A stretch of 64,000 bases of DNA from Pseudisothecium myosuroides (GCA_951799445.1 OX637297.1:11718001-11782000), one strand, 5' to 3'; counted from the first letter of the stretch, positions 12,050-24,971 are shown. The notes: generated by a model not told the origin, from the letters alone. Translations and numbers: made by a program.

Positions 12050-12262
12050 TTCAATGACATCCTCAATGTGTTCTTCGGCTCTACAATTATCGTGGCAGTT
12101 GTTGTTGCAACAATGCTTGATGTCACACTAATTTGACATGTTTCCAAGAAGGACAGGGATCAGCTATGGACGCACAAGTTCAGGCACTTTGGTGATGACC
12201 TTAGCAATTACAAGTTTTACTGCCTACCAATAGGCCTTTACAAGTTCTTCCTTCCAACATAA
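12050..12262 (+). pseudogene. Nucleobase-ascorbate transporter (NAT) C-terminal exon
   Basis: After an ACCAG acceptor, 71 codons read to TAA at 12,260-12,262. The segment FNDILNVFFGSTIIVAVVVA is the last membrane helix of plant NAT/NCS2 permeases, which import purines, xanthine or related bases by proton symport. It is followed by the family's cytosolic tail: KDRDQLWTHKFRHFGDD, then a YxLPxxLYKFF-P ending like the family's YSLPFNLNKFFP. One codon, about 12,131, is TGA where the family has a basic residue, which fits CGA to TGA. I see no upstream NAT exons (the QNxGxxxxT region is absent), so this is a terminal fragment, most likely a pseudogene. Confidence 0.75.
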
Positions 12263-13820
12263 GTGAGTAATGGTTGACTTCTTTTGATGTTGGAAATGAA
12301 TTCTGCCTAGTCCTTCCTAACAATCATTTTTTCACCGAGGAAAGAACTGTACAAGTGGGATGTAACGTTGCTTTTGTGGCTGATTCAGAAGTGAACCTCT
12401 AATGGAGGTGAAGCTTTTTGAACGGGGTGGACGTGGATAAAGAAAATGGCTGACGTTGTACTAAGTGGCTTGGGCGGCCATTTTATGTTCACCCTGGAAC
12501 TTGGGAAAGTGTCATAAAGAATTTTGTAGATGATAGTAATAGATTATATGTTTGGAAAATAGCTTTGCTCACCAAACAATAGGTTTTAATTAGGTTAAGT
12601 CACATGGGGTGGCACAAAGTTCAAGGTTTGTATGTTGCTGTAGGCTTGTACAAGTATTCAACTAATGATAGACATGGATACCAATCAAATTTATAACACC
12701 TTGCTTTTGTGAAGTCTGGAAGCTCTGATACTACCATGGGGTTGGTGCTAGAGCACTAAACCTGTTGTCTCAACCTATTCTTCAAGCTCATCAGCCATCG
12801 CTTGACATCGCTATTCGAATCTCCAATTGAAGAGCTGCTGCGTCTTGCTGAACAATTTGAAAGTACACATGTTTGAGCAGCAAAACAAGGAGAATTCATT
12901 CATATAAAAGAAGATTCTATCTGTGTAAGCTCAAGAGAAATGAAGGAGCTTGTGGAGATGGAATACACGACAAGCTCACAAGAAATTTGCAGCAAGAGGG
13001 AACACGGGGAACCATGGAGGAATCTTGGTGGTGGTGTAGATGGAGGGTGGCATGGATCGTGTTCTAGTGCGGCAAACAAGTATGGACTCGATGCCTACCT
13101 AAATATCACAGCAAATACAAAGGATTCGATGGTGCTCCTTAAACCCCTAAAACTTTTGAATCCTAGTTTCTAATCTACACCTTAAATGCATAAATCTATA
13201 TATCTATCTAGAAGATAACATGTTGACCGAGACTCTATATATGTTGCAACAGAGATCAAATACTTCACAAAGAACAGGGGCTAATACAATTTAATAAAAA
13301 CCTTGTCTGTACATCAGTTCTTGCCAGGCCAGTGCCTACGACCTTGATAAATGGAAACCTTGATAAACCAGTGTACCTCAAGTTACCTACAATGTCAACG
13401 ATGTATCTGTACTTTGTCAGCATGTACTTAAAGGTAAGCTGCAGACAAAGAGATATGGAGAAACAGAATCAACCATGTACCTTGGAGAGCAGTCCAAGAA
13501 ACGCATCAAAATATTCTTGTGTAGTGTAGAATAATAAGGAGTTGCATGGCATGGCATTAAAAATAGCACACTTTCAACCCGCCCTACTTGTGCTTAGCCA
13601 AATACTCCATCACTTCTTCGCTTCCTCTCTGTGTACCATATCAATAACAGGTAGAAGTTGATAAATTGCGGAGTCAGAAACACCAACTAGACGTACGGTA
13701 TAACAAGCAGAACAGCACAGACAACGAGTAAACAAGGATATACCTGATGCACAAGAGAAGTATATAAAGCTACTGGTAAATTTGTCACAAGTAAAAACAT
13801 AAATATGGACCAAAGTTACT
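12263..13820. other. Unassigned AT-rich DNA
   Basis: Nothing recognisable. Several 60-75-codon ORFs (12,873-13,173, 13,332-13,529) overlap in different frames and show no domain. Confidence 0.4.
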
Positions 13821-13828
13821 TTTCTTTC

Positions 13829-14519
13829 TATGCATCAGTTGAAGCTCCTTTCCAGTACTTAAATGCAGTTGTCATTCTAGCCCAAAATCCTAGCCGTCCA
13901 GCCGTTCCTTGATCCTGATCTTTTGGGAACAGTTTATACAGGTTGTGTCTTGGATGTGGGATGTACCCTGAAAATGTTGGGCAAAATTTGATCCCATAAG
14001 TACCAATAAAAAATCAAATTGTACGTACTAACAAACCTAACCTACAATTCTCCAGCTGACAACCGGCAAGCAATGATCTCTAACAGGATAGTAACCTGAA
14101 GTCCTTCAAATAAACAGAAGCAATACACATCATCAAGCATTGATAAAACTATGTTAAAATATACTTTCCAAGTGAGTTGAAACTCTTGCGAGAGAAGACC
14201 GTCACTACCTTCTCAGCAATCAACTTTACATACAGATAGCTGGGGAAAAACACAAAACATAATGAATTTGCCCTATGATAAGTATTTTAGAATTTAAGGA
14301 GATTTCATCAAGAAATATGAAGACTAAGTGCATATGTGATTTGGCATGAGAGTTCCCAATTTTAAAACAAAAGTACAACCTATAAAATCTACTAGAAGCA
14401 TCGGCAGCTGAATCACCTTCCCAAGCCCACTTGTGCTCCAGAATAGCTATCACATAGCCAACAAACATCATCAAGAGTGGTGGAATTGGCAGAATGAACT
14501 TGCCCATCTCCGGCAACAT
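13829..14519 (-). pseudogene. Two exons of an unrecognised membrane protein
   Basis: On the minus strand, an open segment at about 14,385-14,519 reads LPEMGKFILPIPPLLMMFVG and on through EHKWAWEGD, one hydrophobic helix with a charged tail. A second segment begins after a TTTTCAG acceptor at about 13,970 and reads YIPHPRHNLYKLFPKDQDQ, then FWARMTTAFKYWKGASTDA, and stops at TAG near 13,830. Both have the look of real exons (no internal stops, splice-like borders), and the second is a convincing last exon. I do not recognise the family; an organellar or ER membrane protein is possible. I cannot prove that they belong together. Confidence 0.4.
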
Positions 14520-15082
14520 CTCCTCTTGCCTGCATAAAAATCATAGTGAGATGAAGTACCAAGAGACTTTATTACAGTCTTACAAAATACAAGAGACTAT
14601 GAACCCCTATTACATTGCCTCACCCACCCTAAAGAAGTACATGTAAACAATCGTGCCAAGTTGTACATAAGACAAAATTTCACAGCCTACGCCACAATAA
14701 CATCACTCATATGAAAGGTATCACTATTGAGAATAATAACAACACACTATTGGGAAAAAAACGACATTGTTGAGAGGAAGTATGCAACTGTTGAGAAGAA
14801 CATAAAATTCTTGAACTAGTTGGAAGACCATCCAATTGAAATCATGTGGAGGCTTCAGTGGAGCATTCAAAATGAAGGAGAGAATAGTGGAGAAGGTGGA
14901 GGAAGAATCTGACAACTAGGAGAGAACGTGGAGGAGTCAAAAAGGTGTCCTCGTGAGAAAATAGGGTATCTTTATGTGCAATAAAAACTTGAATTGTACT
15001 CTATTCAAGAATAATATAAATAAAGTCATTCATTATGATTAAAGTCATTGAAGATAAAACTCTTCAACAACACAAACATATT
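14520..15082. other. Unassigned AT-rich DNA
   Basis: No gene or clear repeat seen. Confidence 0.4.
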
Positions 15083-16384
15083 GTAGGGGGGAGGGGTTTG
15101 TGAGCTCCCAATTTGTCACTTGGGACTCGTAGAATTATTTTTTTGGAAATTTGCAATTTAAAGTTGATAAAAGTATACAAAAATCCATAAAAAGAGTGTA
15201 GAACCGAAATAGGGTTGTGTCATACCCATTATAGCATTTGGTCTAGATTTGTGTTTTTTACTTAGAATCCCCCAAACCTTGCCTAAAAATGGTATAAAAA
15301 TAACGAAAAGATTAGATTTGGAGGATTCGAGTCACACAGTCCCAAAAGGGCTAAATCCCACCATGAATGTGGCGATTCAGGGCTAGGTCGGTCCGAGGGA
15401 TCCACAGCGAGGCCACTAGATCGGGTCCTAGAGTTAGATTTAGAATTCCCCATTAGATCGACGAATTCCCAAAATCCCGATTGTTAGCATGCAGGAGCCA
15501 CTCACGCAAGACCAGGCCTATGGAGGAATCTACAGCCCAAGGATGGTGTTCTAGGGTGAATCCCATGCCAGGAGTCCAACGGCGAAATCGGTTCGCCAAG
15601 ATTCCTCCACCTGCAAAAGATTCCCGCACCGTCGCTAATTCGAGGAGATGGCCAGTTTTGAATCTCCATTGACCAATCGTGCTAGGTACGGAAACGCACC
15701 CGCACGTCTTTCATGTGACTCCCTGAGAGGTCACGTGAAAAATCCCGGCATCTTCCGACTTGCAGAAGAACCTTTTTCCGGGTGGTCAACCCTCCTAACC
15801 TCCAACGGGAATTTCATGGAAATTACCCAGGTTACAATAAAATCTCACTAAAAATTAGACTAGCTTGTTTTATGTTAATAATGCGCTCCGTGAAGTTTCA
15901 CGACATTCCGATAGCGGCAAGTACCCGAACCGGCAAGATTCCTCGGAAATTAACCACGTGGCGGGGTCCCCGCCACGTTGACCGGCATTCCGGGCCCATA
16001 CGATGGCGAAACGAAGTCAATCAAAAGTCCTTCCCGACTCTCTCGCACCTACCGGAGACCCTAGGCTATTCACATTTCTCAAAATAGGAGACCCCCAAGA
16101 TCTAGGATTTTACCACGATTTGGTTTTTAAACTAAATTAGCCTACGATGGGTTTTTTGGCCTCGGTACGGGAGGTGATGGAGTCTAGGACTAAACACGGC
16201 GATCTGGATCCAACGGCGCAATCCGTTCGGCGATTGAAGCTAATCTCCAAAAGTTAGGATGTTGGTCCAGCATAGATGGTAGAAGTAGAAATTTAGGATG
16301 TAGGATGAAAATCTTTGAGGATGAGGATGAAAATCCCCGTTGATAAGGTTACCTTAGAACTCTAGAGGGAGGGGTGAGCCCTTG

Positions 16385-16400
16385 GAAACCTATATAAGGG
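16385..16400 (+). promoter_or_regulatory. TATA box of LTR-like promoter
   Basis: ACCTATATAAGGGCCC is a strong plant TATA-box match, followed within 30 bases by a pyrimidine-rich TCTCTCTCTAGAACACC tract of the sort found at LTR transcription starts. No protein-coding gene begins downstream. Confidence 0.5.
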
Positions 16401-16861
16401 CCCATTTCTCTCTCTAGAACACCCCCAATTCTTGTTTTGGGTCCGTGGGTCCAAGTTATTTTGGATATTTTGGCGTTTGAAGCCAAAAACCTCTACGGTG
16501 TTTTCGGAGCACTTTTGGCTCCATTGTTGCTTATTTTCAAGCTTTGAAGGTCCTTGGGGGTTCTTCTACCTTGCTTTGTGTACTCTTTTGTGAAGTTTTT
16601 GGTACTTTGTTGTGAGTGGAGAGCCTCTCTCTCCCTCTTGTACGTGTTGTGGTCTAACTTGTGAAGTTTAAGAGTCCTTTTTTTTTGTATCTTGCACTAA
16701 TCCTAAAGTCACCCCCCACCGTACCTTGGCGATGCCGCTTTGGAGGGCCTTTAGCGTGTGAGCTTTGTGTTTTTCGTGGTCTAACTTGTGTGTTTTCTCT
16801 TTGTGTTTTTTCTTACACCCTCATCTAACCTTCTCCTTGTTGAGTGGACCCCCCTCCGGGA

Positions 16862-17095
16862 CGGCGAAGCTTTGAACTCACGTGTGGTTGTTTTCTTTAA
16901 AAGTTTAGCTTTTCCCTCTTCTAAAGTCTCTCTCACTGTGTGGACCTCCCTTGGGAACGGCGAAGCTTTGAACTAGTAACAAAGTAGAAGTCCTAAAGCG
17001 TATGTTAAAAGTGTAGACGGCGGAGCTTTGAACCCCCGGGGAGTCTAGAAGTCCTAAAGTTGGCGTTAAAACCAATTTCACGGCGAAGCTTTGCA
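16862..17095 (+). repeat. Four copies of CGGCGAAGCTTTG-AC
   Basis: The motif begins at 16,862, 16,958, 17,018 and 17,081 (one copy has CGGCGGAGCTTTG), spaced 60-96 bases apart. GAAGTCCTAAAG also repeats between the copies. Function unknown; it may belong to the leader of the LTR-like element. Confidence 0.6.
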
Positions 17096-17396
17096 CCTCC
17101 CCCGTGTTTAGATCCAAAGTCTAGTTTCCAAGACCTTTGTGGAAACCTCCAGAGTTTAGCTTCCAAGATATGTAGGTTCCTTTGCACTTAGTAAAGTTTA
17201 GTCATTTTCTAAAGTTTAAGAGAGTTTAGTGGTTCCCCAAGTTTTATTTAGTTAGTTGTATCCCAAAAATCTTAGTAGATCTAGCACCCCCCAAAGTTCT
17301 ATCCCCCCCTAGGTTAGCAAGAATCTAATCTTTTTATTTGGCTTTAGCCAAATTTCCAGTCTCTTTAGCCTTAGTCAGAAATCGAGTTCCAAAACC

Positions 17397-17505
17397 AGCA
17401 TGCGGCCAGCCAACATCAGACCAGCATAACAAGCCAGCCAACATCAGACCAGCAAACAAGCCAGCCAACATCAGACCAGCAAACGAGCCAGCCAACAAAC
17501 AGAAC
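17397..17505 (+). repeat. 27-bp minisatellite
   Basis: About four units of CCAGCCAACATCAGACCAGC plus AAACAAG, with small variations. Confidence 0.7.
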
Positions 17506-17600
17506 CAGAAGCCATAACCGAGAAAAAAAGAGAGAAATTAATTAAAATTTTTGGCCGACCCCCCAGCCAGCCAGCCGGGAAGGCCAGCCAACCGGAGGGC

Positions 17601-17706
17601 CAGCAGCTCTCCCGATACAGCAGCTCTCCGGTACAGCAGCTATCCCGGTACAGCAGCTCTCCCGGTACAGCAGCTCTCTTGGTACAGCAGCTCTCTCAGT
17701 CCAGCA
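17601..17706 (+). repeat. 17-18-bp minisatellite
   Basis: Six units of CAGCAGCTCTCCCGGTA with scattered changes. The ORFs at 17,542-17,856 over it come from the repeat. Confidence 0.75.
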
Positions 17707-18529
17707 GGGGAGGCTGGGGCCATTCGGGCTCCTCCCCAAATTTTGGACTCTCTCGGGTTTTTTTATTTATTTTTGGTTCTCCCCAAACCCGGACACAAAC
17801 AAAGGCAAAACAAACCAAAAGCATGTTGGACTAATTTTGTGCTTAAGAGGGGTTGAAGTAGGACTAGGGCTAAAAATACAAAAGGGAGGAGGGAGAAATA
17901 GAGGTTGCCATTCCACACGACACCTGCACAAAAACATCCGGTTCAACCTGCATCACCACTCACACCTACACACAATGGAAGGAAATTAGGGAGAAGGATG
18001 TGTTATAGGAGTGGAAGGGAGAGAGACGATGAATAGTGCCTATTTAGGAGATTAGGTAGGAAATCTAGAAGAACTCCTTGCAACCGTTGGGAGGAGGATT
18101 AGGATGACACAAAGCAAGGTTGCGTAAGAGGGTAGGAAGAACATTTAAACCCTTCTCGTAGTTTGAAACCATAGTGTAAGACTCATAAAAGCTTAGGTGG
18201 AATAGTGCTAGTGTAGAAGAAGGAGGAGAGAAAGAAAAGGAGAAGGAAATGGGGGGAAAGGGTTAGAACATCATACGTGTAACGTTTTCTTTTCTACAAA
18301 TTAAGCCGTGGGCCTTGAAAAAAATAAAATAAATAAAAACCATAACACAAAAATAAAAGAAGACAATCGCGAGTGGTCACCATGGGGCACGAGGACGCGC
18401 ATGTGGACGGGGATGACGTCATTTCCGACACTAGCAGTAACGAGGTGGGTCATTAAACTAATCCTAGTCGTTTCTCCCTAATTAGCAATTGTTTTCCTAA
18501 TCAGCCCTTAGAACGTGATTAGCATCCGA

Positions 18530-19700
18530 GATTAGTGTAAATTAGAAGTTTAGATTCAAAAGTTGATAGATTAGGAATAGAGGTTTCCGAAAACATCTTA
18601 TAATTAAGATTTGACCGTAAACTGACTGTGTTAGGCTAAGTTAAGCGGTAGGGGGTAGAACGGAGGAATTTTAATTAAAAGTGAACCACAAGAAACAATG
18701 GACGGAAATTAGGATTAGATTAGAGGGAGGATTTAGGATTAAAATTAAAGATCAAATAGCGAGTTAAAAACCTAGGATTAAATTGAGATTTTAATTAGGG
18801 AAGTTAAAATTCAAAAGTCGAAAGTTGGAGTTAACTTTGGGAAGTAAAAAGTAGAGTAGGAAATAGAAGTCAAAAGTAGAATCCACTTAGGAAGTAGATC
18901 ATTGAGTTAAAAATAGAGTTAAAATTAGAAGTCAAAACCCTAGAGTTAAAAGTTGGAATTAAACTTAGGAGGATAACATTTAGAGTTAATCTAGGATTAA
19001 AACGATAGAATTAAATTTGGAAGTAGAAGTCAAAAGTCAAAAGTCAAAAGTTTAGATTAAATTTAAAGGTTAAATTTTAGTCAATTGGGGAGTAAAAAGT
19101 TAGAGTGAAAAGCTAAAAGTAGAAGTTAAAAGTTAGAGGTAGAAGTAAAATTTTAGAGTTAGTTGGAAGTAGAAAAATCTAAAGTCAAAGTGAAAATGTA
19201 GAGTCAAACCCAGAGGTTAAAATGGGGGATTAATTTTAGAAGTAAAAATTTAGAGTTAAAAGTCAAAAACCTAGAGTTAAATTAGGAATAAGAATCTACA
19301 GTAGAAAGTGAAGAGGTAGAGTTAACTTTAGAGGGTAAATCTTAGAGTAGTTTAGAAATGAGAACATAGAATTCAAGGGTAAATCTTAGAGTTAATTTAG
19401 GAGTAAAACCTTAGAGTCAAAAGTTAAAACATAGAGTTAAAATTCAAGGGTAAATCTTAGAGTTAATTTAGGAGTAAAAACTTAAAGTTAAAAGTTAAAA
19501 CATAGAGTTAAAATTCAAGGGTAAATCTTAGAGTTAATTTAGGAGTAAAACCTTAGAGTTAAAAGTTAAAACCTAGAGTTAAAAATTCAAGGGTAAATCT
19601 TAGAGTTAATGTAGGAATAGAAACCTAGAATTAAAAGTCAACACCGAGCACAAGTCAGTAGTTAAGAACCAAGTTAAAGAAGTAAATCTAGAGTCACATT
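18530..19700 (+). repeat. A/G-rich degenerate repeats with a 71-bp tandem array
   Basis: Words such as TAGAGTTAAAAGT and GAAGTAGAAGTCAAAAGT recur throughout. From 19,371 a clear tandem repeat starts with ATTCAAGGGTAAATCTTAGA at 19,371, 19,442, 19,513 and 19,585, a period of 71-72 bases. The plus strand is strongly A/G-biased. There is no coding potential. Confidence 0.75.
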
Positions 19701-19860
19701 CCAAAGTTGGAACTGTAGGGGTAGCTTTAAAAAGTAGAACTTCTAGGTGGAGTTTTAGAAACCCAAGATAGTCTTAGGGGTTCATAGAAGGAACATAAGG
19801 GTTCTTCTTTTTACGTAGTTAAGGACGTTATAAATGGCACCCACTACTCAGTCGACCCTC

Positions 19861-22800
19861 GACATAGGATAGATAGTTAGGGAGTTAGGATTTCACCAAC
19901 ACTCTGAACATTGCAGTTAACTTGTGAGTTGCTACATGCATTACTAATTATTCGCTGCCATCCACGAAACTTAGGAAACGTTAGCAAAAAAGATCCATTG
20001 CTTGGAAGGCACAGTGGACCGCGCTCACATCACCCCCATATATTAAAAAATGTGGATAAAGGCATAGAACCTGGTCGGTGTTCGCTTTATTACCAAGGGT
20101 GGGTAATCTTGCGCCCACAGGGTTGGACAAGCATATATATCTCATCCAGTGAGTGGACATAAACAGAGGAGGGTTAGAAAACACCACCATACCGGGAAGT
20201 CATTTGAGGCATTGTCGTCATTGTATATCTGTCCGAGTCCCGACAAGCTGCAAGCAAGTTGTGTGGCTTGTTGCGATAGGTATTCCTAGTTCAACATCAT
20301 ATAACACTCAGAGAAGTTGTGTTCAACGGGATCTCTGAAGCAAGCTTCATCAAATGAAAATATGTCATGAGGGAAAATATGGCTGATGAACACTCCCATT
20401 TAAGCAGAGATTTGCGTTTCATGTATCCACTTACTCATAAGCCTTGTTGTGATTCAATGATCTCAACATGGTTATACTGCAACTTGTTGGAGCAACACTG
20501 TGCCTATTGATAAGGAAGGGGCCACAATGCAACCCTAAGCACACACAGAAGGCCCAACTTGTTACTTTTCCAGGTTGAACACGGCATCCACATTCTTTTA
20601 ACTCCATAGTATTAACATTTTCATGCCAGTGGCAACTTGGAGACTCATGGCGGACATTGAAAGAGAGGTGAGCTCACCGTTGCTCACCGTACTAGCCTTC
20701 TTACAGAAAGATGAAAGCATTCCCACTTGATCCACCTCTCAGCCTGGCACCCCAACCATGCTTTTCAAGCCAAATGTTGTTGCATGTACCATCATGAAGT
20801 TAAGTAGTTGCATCCTTCCCTCAAGGTTGAGTCAATCCATTGACCAACAAAAGGTTGAAAAACACGAGATATTCAATCGCATCCGAGGCAACGTTTGCAT
20901 CACCGAATCTGTAATGAGGCAAAATGTGACGTTTTACCTGACGGGCATTTTTGTAGACTGAGGCAGGATTGTCAAGGTCCACAAATACTCCCAACGATGT
21001 TCTCTGCACTCCCCAATCAAATTGTTGACACATCTTCAAAAAATCTCAAGATGCTCCAAGATAACCATGGCCTTGCAATCAAGATACTGCTATTGCTCAC
21101 ACGTACAATCTTTTCTAGGCAATAAAGCCATAATAAGCAGATCGACTATCTTGAACACAAAACATGAAAAGGTGGAGACATTGAGGAAATTATACCTGCT
21201 TATGCTCCTTGTATCACCTGTTGTAGTGAAAACAACCCAACCAACTCCTTGTATCACCTGTTGTATGTTCAAGAACGAGACGCAGTCGGAGCAATATATG
21301 TAGACATATAAGCTATTCAAGAATAGAAGAGGTGGCCAAGAGCATGTATCAGAAAAATCTAAAGCTTTAAAAACTGGTATTGAATTATTCTGCTTGCTAA
21401 AGAAATGTATTATTGCACACAATATCAAAGTTCCTCAGTAGCGGACAGCCAATCCCACAGTTGTAACGTTCCCTGGATCATCAGCAAAGCCTTTGGAAAT
21501 GAAGCACTCCACTATCACAAATAGAGCCTTGCAGAAACAATGAGCTTGAAGTAGTTAACCCCTAAACAGACATAGGCCAATTACACATATGTTGATGCCA
21601 GGAGTGTGAATCTTTCACAAACTACATGTCTTATGGAATTTAACGAGACACAACAAAACCTACCGCAAATCGGGGGAAATGAAGCTTTGATTATTGTTAC
21701 GACAGAAATATTTAGTCAGAATCGAAGACTCTCTTCATTGAAATTTCAATAAAAAGAAAATGAAGTGAGTTCTTTGAAGTTGCAATTACCTTGCGATTTA
21801 GATGTGACTTGGCCATTTCCGCACAACACTGACATCTCAGGTCGATGAGCAGCTCCTCAAAACTTTCCTAACATATTCTGCTCACGGCCACAGAAGAAAT
21901 GGGGTAAGAATCTCACTGCAATGACCAATTTCGGGATTTCAATGAACTCTTCTGTAGTCACAATATAGTGATGATAGAATAGCATACACTAGGAATCCAA
22001 CTCTAATGCTGGAAGAATAGGAATCCAATTCTAGTGACGACAGAATAGGATACACTAGATGATGTTAGAATAGGCTACACAAAAAGACATTCCTCCAATT
22101 CCCATATTGCAATTCTCCTACAAGTCACTGAATTCCTGAACTCTTCAAACTCTAAAAGAATTTTCATAACCTATTCGCCATACCTGCAATGCTCCGAAAG
22201 CTTATTGGAAGTAGAAGTGTTATGGTTATGAAACGAGGACCCTGTGAAGCCTTGCTCTGTTACAGCTTGGGTGAACATGTGCTTCAAACGAATCTGACCA
22301 ACCCCAACAACAGTAGTAAGGCCGTGGAGATCATTGTGCAAACGCATCTACAGTGGTGCTCAATAAGCCTATCAATCAGACCTGTTGCCTCAAAAATTGC
22401 AATGATCGAACAAGAGAACACCACAATTCTGACAAAAGCAGGATTGGTAGCGGAAACTACAGATAATTGGGAAATCAAAGAGACATACAGAGTCTCCATA
22501 GGTGATATGCTTTCAAAATACCATAACTTCAAGGCATTTGATTCCACTATCACCCCAGCAATGAGTCCAACCAAATCAAGTCAAAGTGTGGTGACATATT
22601 GTAATTAGATCTCACTACCAGCCTCCAACAAAACAAATACGGAGCACAGCAAATCTGATTAACACGCCTGAGAATGACTTATTTGAGGTAGTGGCATGCC
22701 TGGAAAAGATACGTAATGGACAACAAAATACGAAAGACTGTCAAACTACTAGTCTATTTCCTCTAGGGCTCTTATCCATATAGAGCTTATGGATAAACAA

Positions 22801-24960
22801 CTTACTTGATAAGACAAGACGATGTCAACAGCGTCATACAAGTGCTCTGGAGAGATTGCATCCCCAACTAACTCTCTTGGCAGTTTTGCCAAGCTCAGCA
22901 TCGTCTGCATACAATGCCCACATTATCAATATGTGGGCTCATCAAGCAGTCATTTGCACAGTTATACGAGGATAAAAAGGGAAAACACCACTAGTTTGCT
23001 CTCTAAGAGATATTTACTTCAATAAGCAGAAACTAAAGTTGTTACATCCATACCACAAGTATAGAGCTATTTGACATCATCAGAAACAAAAGCCATGTTT
23101 ACACTACAAACCTTCAAGCCCTCAGCCATGCAGTCAAAGACTACCCATCCGTTGTCCTCTGAAAAGAGAGTTTAGGCACCTTTGGAGATATGACGGTGCT
23201 AGTGGGTCATATCCCTTGGATAATCTTCTCTCACCTTCATACTCCATATATTCAGTCTCTATGTGCGCGTTGAATACTTATACAGACGTGAGCGTAAAGC
23301 ACAGTAAATAAACCTTTTAAAAAGTAAAGAAACATTCTATTTGATGGGCTCTTCTTCTGTTCGAGGTGAGATACATATCGAAAGGGATCCAACCAACTTC
23401 ATCAATATATGACTCAGCCTATACAATTGTGAGCGAGCCCTGACATGAACAGTTTTAGCCCTAATTGAAAGTCTCAGAATGAATAACAAAAGAAACACAA
23501 ACATGGATCAGCATCAAGTAGTCCTATATGAACCGGCAAGTAGCAACCTGGTTGTATCTGGAATGCCAATCGAGTCAACCGCCAATTTAGATGTAAAGGA
23601 GACAAACTTAATTTAAGCTACCTAATGTCAGTCTTCGCTGAAATATTGGGGCTAAGCCCTGAAGCTTCTTCTGTACGCAGGAAAATAACAAAGGCTTCCT
23701 TGAAACTTACTTGAAATCACGGTCATTGACAAAACATAGGTGAGGTTCCTTTTTCAATCCCCTCAGATCAAATCAAACACACTAGCTCTTTCACAAAAGA
23801 TCGAAGTAACAAAAACACAAGCTTGCAAACATACTCCAAAACTAATTTTTCACAGCCTGAACCTTACAGCCCTGCTTCTTCATGCAAAGTCTATAGCCGT
23901 CAACCACAGATTATCCAACATTCAACTTCACCAACAACCTCCAAGGAAAGACCTCCAACAAGCAAGGGAATGTTTTGATCAATTGTATTCCCATATCCCA
24001 CCTGGCCAAACTGCAAACAGTTTACGATGAGATACTATGAGTCGGCTACCTGCAAATATATGCTATTCAATACCATCTTCATCCTATTATCTATGTTTGC
24101 CCTATTGCTGAAAAGAAGTTTAAATTAGACTGGGAAACTGTAAAGAATTCACACACCGCCTTATCAGAGAAGTTCAATGCAATTTCATCATCACAATAGA
24201 AACATTAAATTGCTCAAAAAAACCCCAGGTAGTCAAGTAAGTGTCTACCCCAAGTTGATGCGTAAAATTTTCAAGTCTCTTTCCATATGTTCCTTACTAT
24301 AATTCTCAGAACAATTTTCAATATCCTCAATATAATCCTTAGTATAATCCTCACTATTTGAAAACATAAAACCAAATGAACACTGGTTTTAGGGTGAATT
24401 CTATGTCCAAAATTCTAGTGAAGAAAATACCTTTTTTGACATTTTAAATTGTAAAAAATAGGTGGGTTTTTTTTTTAAATCTAAAAACTTTCCATTTGTG
24501 AAAACTTTTTGGTGATGGATTTTGACCAAAAAAAGCACCAAAATAATGTTTCATACCTTTGAAAAAAAATGCAGAAAGGAGCTCTCTTTGTGGACTTGTA
24601 CACCACATAAAAATAAGTATTTTTTAAAATACTTTAGACACTAGCTATAAGTCTAATAGAAGACCATTCTCTCCAAATTTCAACTCAAAATTCATTTTTT
24701 GGGGTTAAAAGAAGTGCACAACCCCCCTGAATCACCCATTGTGAGAAATTATTGAGGCTGTTTAAAAATAGAAAAGTATTTTTGAAAATCACAAAAAAAT
24801 AGGAAAGGTGTATAATAGTTATGAGTACCCTCCCTATAAATTTTGAGTCATTTGGAGCTAAAACACATAAGTTATGGCCAAAAAAAATCAAAAACTAGGG
24901 TGTGACAAAACGCAACAAATAGTACAAGTGTTTCTTGCATTCACCAATATAGGATACCTT
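19861..24960. other. Unassigned DNA; contains an inverted copy of the 7.6-kb repeat
   Basis: I recognise no gene. The complement of about 23,700-23,960 aligns with 7,548-7,790 (shared GAAGTTGAATGTTGGATAAT, GGCTATAGACTTTGCATGA and GGGGATTGAAAAAGGAAC). A 96-codon hydrophobic minus-strand frame at 22,284-22,574 is opposed by a 139-codon plus-strand frame at 22,189-22,608; I can support neither. The last 600 bases are low-complexity AT-rich sequence. Confidence 0.4.
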
Positions 24961-24971
24961 AGTGTGATAAA

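Larger units (their letters stand above)
15083..19860 (+). mobile_element. Candidate LTR or LARD-type element, 5' part
   Basis: Composition changes sharply at about 15,083 (GGGGGGAGGGG) from AT-rich to mixed, G/C-richer DNA. Within about 15.1-17.3 kb the motif CCAACGGCG-AATC-GTTCG occurs twice (near 15,577 and 16,211), a TATA box lies near 16,385, and short direct repeats follow. Minisatellites occupy 17.4-17.7 kb, and 18.5-19.7 kb is A/G-rich, non-coding and repetitive. This resembles an LTR, leader and long non-coding interior. I see no second LTR, no tRNA-type primer site and no gag-pol, so the class and boundaries are inferred. Confidence 0.35.

Noticed and set aside
15083..17300. tRNA-type primer-binding site and matching second LTR
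   Set aside because: I searched by eye for typical TGG-starting primer sites and a repeat of the block and found neither.
22189..22608. 139-codon plus-strand ORF and the hydrophobic 96-codon minus-strand ORF opposite it
   Set aside because: No recognised motif in either, and each explains the other's openness; an exon is possible but unsupported.
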